Assembly (NCBI GenBank): GCA_002309055.1
Contig: DBWO01000014.1
Coordinates: forward strand, 17,132 to 26,685
Direction of reading: 5' to 3'
DNA length: 9,554 nucleotides
DNA from: Ruminococcaceae bacterium UBA1236
GTDB taxonomy: Bacteria; Bacillota; Clostridia; Oscillospirales; Acutalibacteraceae
The notes under the pieces were generated by a model that did no database searches, had not been told where the DNA came from, and was given only the letters and a program-made list of their open reading frames with translations. A program made the translations under genes and the position numbers. This document shows, piece after piece, positions 1 through 4,650 of the stretch; the stretch's first letter is position 1; each line of letters opens with the position of its first letter.

Positions 1-455
1 ATCTTGATGCCCTTTGCGCCGAGCTTCATTGTGCGGCCGATGGCCTGCTTGACAGCGCGGCGGTAGGAAATTCTGTTTTCAAGCTGAGTTGCGATGTTCT
101 GCGCAACGAGCTGAGCGTTGAGGTCGGGGCTCTTGATTTCCACGATGTTGAGGGAAACTTCCTTGCCTCCGAGTTTCTTTTCGCAGATCTTCTTCAGCTT
201 TTCGATTTCTGTGCCCTGTCTGCCGATAACCATACCGGGCTTTGCACAGTGTACGGTGATGTAAACGCGCTTTGCATCACGCTCAATCTCTACCTTGGGT
301 ACGCCTGCGGGAGCAAGCTTCTCAAGCAGGTACTCACGAAGATTATAGTCTTCAACGAGAGTATCGCCAAACTTGTTGGGATTTGCATACCAGCGGGATT
401 CCCAGGGTTTGATAACGCCGATTCTTAAACCGGTAGGATTAATTTTCTGTCCCAT
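1..455 (-). CDS. rpsC: 30S ribosomal protein S3 (partial, N-terminal part)
   Basis: S3 sits on the 30S head at the mRNA entry channel, where with S4 and S5 it helps unwind mRNA. Translating the minus strand from the ATG at 453-455 gives MGQKINPTGLRIGVIKPWES, the classic S3 start, and the frame stays open for 151 codons to the window edge. The KH domain is visible: ERDAKRVYITVHCAKPGMVIGRQG carries the GxxG-type loop (GRQG) at about residues 78-81, followed by EIEKLKKIC. Later residues include the conserved NIATQLENRISYRRAVKQA stretch. A complete S3 is usually 210-280 residues, so the C-terminal third lies outside the window. The start is supported by GAGGAGG at 463-469, eight bases before the ATG. 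It follows rplV by 19 bp and is the eighth gene of the S10 operon. The truncation is a window artefact, not a mutation. Confidence 0.97.
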   Translation of the reverse strand, partial: MGQKINPTGLRIGVIKPWESRWYANPNKFGDTLVEDYNLREYLLEKLAPAGVPKVEIERDAKRVYITVHCAKPGMVIGRQGTEIEKLKKICEKKLGGKEVSLNIVEIKSPDLNAQLVAQNIATQLENRISYRRAVKQAIGRTMKLGAKGIK

Positions 456-474
456 TGTTTAACCTCCTCTTCGT

Positions 475-837
475 TTATTCTGCTTCCTTGAGTACAAGGG
501 TGATGTGTGATGTCTTCTTGTTGATTCTGTACGCTCTGCCCTGAGCTCTGGGTCTGATTCTCTTGAGAGTGGGACCCTGGCTCACACTGCACTCTGCAAT
601 GTAAAGGCGGTCAACGTCCATGTTATTGTTGTTTTCGGCATTTGCTACTGCCGACTTCAAAAGCTTCTCGAGGGGTTCACACGCGGCTTTGGGCGTGTAC
701 TTGAGAATTGCCATTGCCTTATCCACAGGCTGATTCCTGATGAGATCAAGAACTATCTGAACCTTGCGGGGAGCAATACGGATGTAAGTGGCCTTAGCTG
801 TTGCGGTAGGCACGCTCATCATTTCGTTATCTGACAT
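475..837 (-). CDS. rplV: 50S ribosomal protein L22
   Basis: L22 is an early-assembling 23S rRNA-binding protein whose long beta-hairpin lines the peptide exit tunnel; hairpin mutations in this family give macrolide resistance. At 120 residues it has normal length. Family signatures are YIRIAPRKVQIVLDLIR near residues 18-34, LLKSAVANAENN near 59-70, and the tunnel hairpin GPTLKRIRPRAQGRAYRI near 88-105, with no visible deletion or insertion at the tip. The N-terminus (MSDNEMMSVPTATAKA) is a few residues longer than in many L22 proteins and contains further Met codons at 6 and 7. The first ATG is preferred because AAAGGAG lies nine bases upstream of it. The gene follows rpsS by 22 bp and precedes rpsC by 19 bp. 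Confidence 0.97.
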   Translation of the reverse strand: MSDNEMMSVPTATAKATYIRIAPRKVQIVLDLIRNQPVDKAMAILKYTPKAACEPLEKLLKSAVANAENNNNMDVDRLYIAECSVSQGPTLKRIRPRAQGRAYRINKKTSHITLVLKEAE

Positions 838-859
838 TTATATACACTCCTTTCGCCGA

Positions 860-1141
860 TTATTTACCGTTGTTGGAAGTTTTTGAACCTGCATGGCCTC
901 TGAAGGTCCTTGTAGGTGCAAACTCACCGAGTTTGTGGCCGACCATATCCTCCGTGATGTAAACGGGGACGTGCTTGCGTCCGTCATGAACGGCAAATGT
1001 GTGACCGACAAAATCGGGGAAGATTGTTGATGCGCGGCTCCAGGTCTTGAGAACCTGCTTCTCGCCGGATTCATTCATCTTCTGAACTCTTTCGAGCAGT
1101 TTAGGCTGCACAAAGGGTCCTTTTTTAACGCTTCTGCCCAT
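860..1141 (-). CDS. rpsS: 30S ribosomal protein S19
   Basis: S19 binds the head of 16S rRNA, pairs with S13 and takes part in the inter-subunit bridge near the A-site tRNA. The 93-residue product has the usual length and diagnostic motifs: MGRSVKKGPFV at the start, TWSRASTIFPDFVGHTFAVHDGRKHVPVYI in the core (about residues 33-62) and KLGEFAPTRTFRGHAG (about 70-85) near the C-terminus. An AAAGGAG site lies nine bases before the ATG at 1139-1141. It sits 19 bp after rplB and 22 bp before rplV, as expected for translationally coupled S10-operon genes. Nothing unusual is seen. Confidence 0.97.
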   Translation of the reverse strand: MGRSVKKGPFVQPKLLERVQKMNESGEKQVLKTWSRASTIFPDFVGHTFAVHDGRKHVPVYITEDMVGHKLGEFAPTRTFRGHAGSKTSNNGK

Positions 1142-1160
1142 ATTAATCTGCTCCTTTCAC

Positions 1161-1994
1161 TTATTTGTCGTTACGACGTTTTACTATCATCTTATCGGAT
1201 GATTTCTTTTTCTTTCTGGTCTTATAGCCGAGAGCGGGCTTACCCCAGGGGGTAACGGGGCCCGGTCTGCCGATGGGGGCTTTGCCTTCGCCGCCGCCGT
1301 GGGGGTGGTCATTGGGGTTCATGACTGAACCTCTGACGGTAGGTCTCCAGCCCATGTGGCGTTTACGGCCTGCTTTACCGATCTTGACATTCTCGTGGTC
1401 AAGGTTGCCTACCTGACCTACGGTTGCCATACAATCGGCGGAAACGTTGCGCAGTTCACCTGAGGGAAGACGGAGGAGGGCGTAGATGCCTTCCTTGGCC
1501 ATCAGCTGTGCGCTGTTGCCTGCGGCTCTTGCGAGCTGGCCGCCTCTGCCGGGATAGAGCTCAACGTTGTGAACGATTGTACCGAGAGGGATGTTCTTAA
1601 GGGGAAGGGCGTTGCCGGGCTTGATGTCGGCCTCGGGGCCTGCCACGACGGTGTCGCCTGCTTTGAGGCCTGCGGGCTGAAGGATGTATCTCTTCTCGCC
1701 GTCCTCATACTTGAGAAGGGCGATGAAAGCGGAGCGGTTGGGATCGTACTCAACGCTCTCTACTGTAGCGGATACACCGATTTTATCTCTCTTGAAATCA
1801 ATTATACGATACTTGGTGCGAACGCCGCCGCCTCTGTGGCGAACGGTTATTCTTCCGTAGCTGTTGCGACCGCTGTTCTTCTTGAGTGAAACAAGAAGGC
1901 TTCTTTCGGGGGCAACCTTTGAGAGCTCGGAATAATCGGTAACCGACATATTACGCCTTGCGTTAGTGGTCGGTCTGTAAAATTTAATAGCCAT
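1161..1994 (-). CDS. rplB: 50S ribosomal protein L2
   Basis: L2 is one of the most conserved large-subunit proteins. It is needed for subunit joining, tRNA binding and peptidyl-transferase integrity. The 277-residue length is normal. The N-terminal OB-like RNA-binding part contains GRITVRHRGGGVRTKYR (about 47-63). The C-terminal SH3-like part carries GRGGQLARAAG (149-159) and the hallmark MNPNDHPHGGGEGKAPIGR (about 225-243), where His230 corresponds to the functionally important His229 of the E. coli protein. The tail is very basic (KTRKKKKSSDKMIVKRR), as usual for rRNA binding. TAAGGAG lies eight bases before the ATG. The 77-bp gap from rplW is the largest in this operon segment and holds an RNA hairpin ending two bases before the Shine-Dalgarno sequence. 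Confidence 0.98.
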   Translation of the reverse strand: MAIKFYRPTTNARRNMSVTDYSELSKVAPERSLLVSLKKNSGRNSYGRITVRHRGGGVRTKYRIIDFKRDKIGVSATVESVEYDPNRSAFIALLKYEDGEKRYILQPAGLKAGDTVVAGPEADIKPGNALPLKNIPLGTIVHNVELYPGRGGQLARAAGNSAQLMAKEGIYALLRLPSGELRNVSADCMATVGQVGNLDHENVKIGKAGRKRHMGWRPTVRGSVMNPNDHPHGGGEGKAPIGRPGPVTPWGKPALGYKTRKKKKSSDKMIVKRRNDK

Positions 1995-2010
1995 ATTATA
2001 CTCTCCTTAC

Positions 2011-2047
2011 AGCGGCTTTGCGGAGCTAGGCTCCATACCTTACCGCC
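2011..2047 (-). other. Intercistronic RNA hairpin just upstream of the rplB ribosome binding site
   Basis: In the minus-strand RNA, GGAGC (2034-2030) pairs perfectly with GCUCC (2026-2022) around a CUA loop. An outer GGCGG (2047-2043) can pair with CCGCU (2015-2011), giving two 5-bp stems separated by an internal loop. The structure ends two bases before the AAGGAG of rplB. There is no U-tract, so it is not a terminator. Possible roles are limiting L2 translation, binding a ribosomal protein, or serving as an mRNA processing site. These roles are inference; only the complementarity is seen. Confidence 0.5.
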
Positions 2048-2071
2048 GGATTTAAAGGTTTTCTGGTTTAA

Positions 2072-2365
2072 TTACATCATACCGTCGAAGAATTCGATTG
2101 TCTTGGAATCTTCGGTTAGAGTTACGATTGCCTTTTTGCGGGATGCTGTATAGCCCTCGAAACGGCCGTATCTTCTGAGCTTGCCGTTAACGTTAATGGT
2201 GTTGACCTTCGCTACCTCAACGTCGAAAAGCGCTTCAACTGCCTGAGCTATCTCTATCTTGTTAGCGTCCTTAGCGACCTCAAATGTGTACTTGCGGTCT
2301 GCTATGCCGTCCATGCTGTTTTCGGTGATAACCGGACGAAGGATTATGTCCTGAGGTGCCTTCAT
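2072..2365 (-). CDS. rplW: 50S ribosomal protein L23
   Basis: L23 lies beside the exit-tunnel opening and is the docking site for trigger factor and the signal recognition particle. The product has 97 residues, as usual for bacteria. Typical features are the N-terminal DIILRPVITENS (about 6-17), the KYTFEVAKDANKIEIAQAVEALFDVEVAKVNTI core (about 25-57) and the basic RRYGRFEGYTASRKKAIVTL segment (about 64-83). The start codon overlaps the rplD stop as ATGA (4-bp overlap, 2362-2365), the classical arrangement for translational coupling. No strong separate Shine-Dalgarno sequence is needed, although GAGGAGG occurs inside the rplD 3' end. The gene is followed by a 77-bp gap before rplB. Confidence 0.97.
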   Translation of the reverse strand: MKAPQDIILRPVITENSMDGIADRKYTFEVAKDANKIEIAQAVEALFDVEVAKVNTINVNGKLRRYGRFEGYTASRKKAIVTLTEDSKTIEFFDGMM

Positions 2366-2985
2366 GCGTATACCTCCTCTATCTTGGCTACGGCATCTTT
2401 AAGCAGCACTACTGTGTCGCAGTTGAGGATGTCGTAAACATTGAGTGTGTTTACAAGAGTGGTCTTGACGCCGGCGATGTTGCGGGCTGAACGATAAACG
2501 ATATCGTCCTTTTCGGGAAGAACGAAGAGAACCTTTTTGCCGGTCTCAAGTGCGTTTACAACCTTGACCATCTCTTTGGTCTTGATTGCGTCGAGCTTGA
2601 GGGAGTCGAGCACGATGAGTTCTTCGTCTGCAACCTTGGCTGAGAAGGCGGACTTCATAGCGAGCCTTCTGACCTTCTTGTTAACGTCCTTATGATACTT
2701 GCGGGGCTTGGGGCCGTGAGCTATGCCGCCGTGATACCACTGGGGAGCTCTTGTTGAACCCTGCCTTGCGCGGCCTGTGCCCTTCTGTCTCCAGGGCTTC
2801 TTGCCGCCGCCGCTGACTTCGGATCTGGTAAGGGTAGATTGTGTGCCCTGACGCTGATTTGCCAGATACGCAACTACGCAGAGATGCATAGCGGGAATGC
2901 TGGGCTCTATGCCGAAAATGCTTTCTGCAAGTTCAAGGTCGGAAACCTTTTTACCTGCCATGTCAAATACTGATACTGTAGGCAT
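2362..2985 (-). CDS. rplD: 50S ribosomal protein L4
   Basis: L4 is a primary 23S rRNA-binding protein. Its extended loop reaches into the exit tunnel and, with L22, forms the constriction. At 207 residues it has normal length. The tunnel loop is recognisable as GGGKKPWRQKGTGRARQG at about residues 59-76, followed by APQWYHGGIAHGPKPRKY. The loop shows no deletion of the kind linked to macrolide resistance. In gammaproteobacteria L4 also represses its own operon by binding the S10 leader; in Bacillota this is not established, but the long structured leader here makes the question relevant. AAAGGAG lies nine bases before the ATG at 2983-2985. The gene starts 18 bp after rplC and overlaps rplW by 4 bp. 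Confidence 0.97.
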   Translation of the reverse strand: MPTVSVFDMAGKKVSDLELAESIFGIEPSIPAMHLCVVAYLANQRQGTQSTLTRSEVSGGGKKPWRQKGTGRARQGSTRAPQWYHGGIAHGPKPRKYHKDVNKKVRRLAMKSAFSAKVADEELIVLDSLKLDAIKTKEMVKVVNALETGKKVLFVLPEKDDIVYRSARNIAGVKTTLVNTLNVYDILNCDTVVLLKDAVAKIEEVYA

Positions 2986-3003
2986 TGTTTTCTACTCCTT
3001 TCC

Positions 3004-3636
3004 TTACGCTTTCTTTGCATCGCGGATAACCACTATGCCGCCCTTGGGGCCGGGGATGGCGCCCTTGATGGCAACGAGATTGTTATCTGCGTCAATCTTA
3101 GCTACCGTGAGGTTCTGTATGGTAACTCTTTCGCAGCCGAGGTGACCGGCAAGCTTCTTTCCCTTATAAACTCTTGAGGGATCGGAGCAGGCGCCGAGTG
3201 AACCTGCGTGCCTTGCAACGGGGCCGGTACCGTGGGACTCTTTGAGTCTCGCGAAGTTCCATCTCTTGATGGAGCCTGCGGTGCCTTTACCTTTGCTTGT
3301 GCCGACAACGTCGACCTTGTCGCCTACAGCGAAGATGTCCGCTGTGAGGGTGTCGCCGGTGTTGTAAGCAGCGATGTCGTCAAACTTGAATTCTTTGAGA
3401 GTCTTCTTGGGAGCTACGTCATTCTTCTTGAAGTGGCCCATCATGGGTTTTGTGACGCGCTGAACCTTGATATCGCCGAAGCCGAGCTGAATCGCTTCGT
3501 AACCGTCGTTCTCAAGAGTCTTCTTGGAAACTACGTTACAGGGACCTGCTTCAACGACTGTTACGGGAATTACATTTCCCTTTTCATCGAAGATCTGGGT
3601 CATACCGATCTTCTTGCCGATGAGTGCTTTCTGCAT
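3004..3636 (-). CDS. rplC: 50S ribosomal protein L3
   Basis: L3 initiates 50S assembly at the 3' end of 23S rRNA and sends a loop towards the peptidyl-transferase centre. The 210-residue product begins MQKALIGKKIGMTQIFDEKG, the family signature. The central loop reads GTSKGKGTAGSIKRWNF (about 112-128), then SHGTGPVARHAGSLGACSDPSRVYKGKKLAGHLG (about 134-167). It differs from enterobacterial L3 in having no glutamine at the positions aligned with E. coli GSIGQNQTPG, so the PrmB-type glutamine methylation seen there would have no substrate here. AAAGGAGG lies eight bases before the ATG. The 73-bp gap from rpsJ contains a strong hairpin. Confidence 0.97.
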   Translation of the reverse strand: MQKALIGKKIGMTQIFDEKGNVIPVTVVEAGPCNVVSKKTLENDGYEAIQLGFGDIKVQRVTKPMMGHFKKNDVAPKKTLKEFKFDDIAAYNTGDTLTADIFAVGDKVDVVGTSKGKGTAGSIKRWNFARLKESHGTGPVARHAGSLGACSDPSRVYKGKKLAGHLGCERVTIQNLTVAKIDADNNLVAIKGAIPGPKGGIVVIRDAKKA

Positions 3637-3660
3637 ATTTGCATCCTCCTTTGGTTATTG

Positions 3661-3681
3661 GTTGACGCCTTTCGCGCCAAC
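3661..3681 (-). other. Intercistronic RNA hairpin between rpsJ and rplC
   Basis: The minus-strand RNA can form GUUGGCGC (3681-3674) with GCGUCAAC (3668-3661) around a GAAAG loop. This makes eight continuous pairs including one G-U, the most stable short hairpin between genes of this operon. It is followed by CAAUAACCAAAGGAGG, with no U-tract, so it is not a terminator. It may tune rplC translation or mark an RNA processing site; this is inferred. Confidence 0.55.
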
Positions 3682-3709
3682 TTGACCTGCATTCGTTTAC
3701 TGTGTGAGA

Positions 3710-4021
3710 TTAAAGTTTGATCTCGATTTCAACGCCTGCGGGAAGCTCAAGATCAGTCAGGGCTTCAACTGTTTTCGCTGAAGGTCTGATGATGTCTATG
3801 AGTCTTTTGTGTGTTCTCTGCTCAAACTGTTCGCGGCTGTCCTTGTACTTGTGAACAGCACGAAGAACCGTAACTATCTCCTTCTCTGTGGGAAGGGGAA
3901 CGGGGCCGGAAACTTCCGCGCCGGTTCTCTTTGCGGTCTCAACGATCTTTTCTGCCGACTTGTCAACAAGAGTGTGATCGTAGCCTTTGAGCCTGATTCT
4001 GATTTTTCCCTTAACTGCCAT
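3710..4021 (-). CDS. rpsJ: 30S ribosomal protein S10 (first gene of the operon)
   Basis: S10 is a small 30S head protein that also acts as NusE in transcription antitermination complexes with NusB. The 103-residue product has normal length. Signatures are the start KIRIRLKGYDHTLVDKSAEKI (about 6-26), VSGPVPLPTEKEIVTVLRAVHKYKDSREQFEQRTHKRLIDI (about 37-77) and the C-terminal LPAGVEIEIKL. The start ATG at 4019-4021 follows AAGGAGG with seven bases between. It is the first gene of the S10 operon, preceded by the promoter at 4439-4467 and a leader of about 410 nt. No str-operon gene (such as tuf or fusA) lies directly upstream, so the operon has its own promoter. Confidence 0.98.
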   Translation of the reverse strand: MAVKGKIRIRLKGYDHTLVDKSAEKIVETAKRTGAEVSGPVPLPTEKEIVTVLRAVHKYKDSREQFEQRTHKRLIDIIRPSAKTVEALTDLELPAGVEIEIKL

Positions 4022-4096
4022 TGGAATGCCTCCTTAAAAATTTGGCGGGCATGCAAAATTCTAAAACTGACCCGGGTGTTTCAACCCTTCCGATTC

Positions 4097-4120
4097 AAAA
4101 ACCGGAAAACACAGTTCCGG
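4097..4120 (-). terminator. Attenuator-like hairpin in the S10 leader
   Basis: In the RNA, CCGGAA (4120-4115) pairs with UUCCGG (4107-4102) around a 7-nt loop and is directly followed by five U (4101-4097). This is the shape of a weak intrinsic terminator, placed about 75 nt before the rpsJ start. A second CCGGAA upstream (4155-4150) could pair with the same UUCCGG and thereby prevent the hairpin. The stem is short (6 bp), so full termination is not expected without a cofactor such as NusA or a bound protein. Confidence 0.45.
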
Positions 4121-4205
4121 GGTAGTTCAGCATTTTGCTCTTGAATTTATTCCGGATTGTGCGCCGGGAACAGGCGCGGTTATCCGCACGGGGCACGGCC
4201 CGACA

Positions 4206-4274
4206 TTTTTCATCATTGTACTCAAATATGACGGTTTCGCAAGCCAACCGCTTTTTGAGCACTGTGACGAAAAA
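4206..4274 (-). other. 69-nt leader hairpin with 24 base pairs
   Basis: The RNA UUUUUCGUCA (4274-4265) pairs with UGAUGAAAAA (4215-4206). After a 2x2 internal loop (CA/AA), GUGCUCAAA pairs with UUUGAGUAC. After an asymmetric internal loop, CGGUU pairs with AACCG around the 9-nt loop GGCUUGCGA. This gives 10, 9 and 5 pairs, with a few G-U wobbles. Such length with regular internal loops is hard to explain by chance and is typical of a protein-binding or scaffold RNA domain. What binds it is unknown. Confidence 0.7.
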
Positions 4275-4438
4275 CCTGCGAGCCGGCACGGGTGCCGACC
4301 GGAATAATAATCGCCCGGTTTAAAATCGGACATACTCCACGGAAATTCCCCGCCTCGAGGGCGGCCACCTCCCGTATCATCGCATATCGTGCTGCTGTAA
4401 AAGGGCGCAATTCACCCCTGTATTCAGCAAGCCTCGAA

Positions 4439-4467
4439 AGTATATCATAATAAAATAGGGATGTCAA
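4439..4467 (-). promoter_or_regulatory. Promoter of the S10 operon (sigma-A type, extended -10)
   Basis: On the minus strand a perfect -35 box TTGACA (4467-4462) is followed by exactly 17 bases and the -10 box TATACT (4444-4439). A TG one base upstream of the -10 makes it an extended -10 element. Transcription should start near 4432-4434. This is the strongest promoter in the window, fitting a ribosomal protein operon. The -35 box lies within the left arm of the inverted repeat at 4458-4496. Confidence 0.9.
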
Positions 4468-4496
4468 GAGTTTTTTTCAAAAACTTTCGACATCCC
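4458..4496 (-). terminator. 39-bp inverted repeat, probable terminator of yfhO overlapping the S10 promoter
   Basis: GGGATGTC (4458-4465) and GACATCCC (4489-4496) are perfect inverted repeats. The inner arms, AAGAGTTTTT and AAAAACTTTC, continue the pairing with one mismatch and one G-U around a 3-nt loop. Read on the minus strand, the hairpin ends in CCC followed by UAUUUUAUUAU, a terminator-like tail that would end yfhO transcripts. The same DNA contains the -35 box of the S10 promoter. A protein-binding palindrome is the alternative reading. Confidence 0.65.
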
Positions 4497-4650
4497 GAAT
4501 CGGTTTATTCTGTTGTGTTTCAAGGGCTCAGAGCGCCGCTCCGGCCGCACAGCCGGATACCCCCTATATATATGATGTAATATATATAGATGCACAAGAT
4601 GTGCCGTTTAAGAGTATTCTTATAATAACTGTGTAAAAGGGGAAAATTTT
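4497..4650. other. Non-coding spacer between yfhO and the S10 promoter, with small inverted repeats
   Basis: No gene is seen in this stretch. It holds several short inverted repeats: CCGGC/GCCGG (4541-4556 with a 6-nt loop), a 10-bp AT palindrome (4564-4589) and GCACA/TGTGC (4592-4604). None is followed by a clear U-run on the minus strand, so they are weaker terminator candidates than the repeat at 4458-4496. Confidence 0.5.
4564..4589. repeat. Perfect 10-bp AT inverted repeat
   Basis: CTATATATAT (4564-4573) and ATATATATAG (4580-4589) are exact reverse complements around the 6-base loop GATGTA. It sits 62 bp beyond the yfhO stop codon. In RNA it would be an AU-only hairpin apart from the terminal C-G pair, so of modest stability. 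It could help 3'-end formation or be a DNA site; no function is shown. Confidence 0.6.

Larger units (their letters stand above)
4022..4433 (-). promoter_or_regulatory. Long structured 5' leader of the S10 operon
   Basis: The stretch between the predicted transcription start (about 4432) and rpsJ has no convincing gene but contains a succession of RNA hairpins, listed 5' to 3' in the transcript. (A) 4428-4394: GGGUG/CGCCC inside GCUG/CAGC. (B) 4375-4339: CCGCC/GGCGG inside ACGGGA/UUUCCGU. (C) 4299-4282: GUCGGCA/UGCCGGC with a CCCG loop. (D) 4274-4206: a long hairpin. (E) 4186-4153: GCGCC/GGCGC inside CGGAU/AUCCG. (F) 4120-4097: an attenuator-like hairpin with U5. Such a leader is expected to carry autogenous or growth-rate control. 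The gammaproteobacterial S10 leader bound by L4 is the known precedent, but no sequence similarity to it is evident. The pairing was traced by eye, not computed. Confidence 0.72.

Noticed and set aside
3208..3720. A 170-codon plus-strand reading frame
   Set aside because: It is antisense to rplC, has no ribosome binding site or family resemblance, and arises from the codon pattern of the real gene.
4222..4467. An 81-codon minus-strand reading frame across the S10 leader, with an internal ATG at 4380 as a possible leader peptide
   Set aside because: Its ATG lies in the -35 box, upstream of the expected transcription start, and the internal ATG at 4378-4380 has no ribosome binding site. The same bases are better explained by RNA hairpins.
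4564..4604. The AT palindrome and the neighbouring GCACA/TGTGC repeat, considered as the main yfhO terminator
   Set aside because: Neither is followed by a U-run on the transcribed strand, and the AT stem is weak. The repeat at 4458-4496 fits better, though a role in 3'-end formation remains possible.
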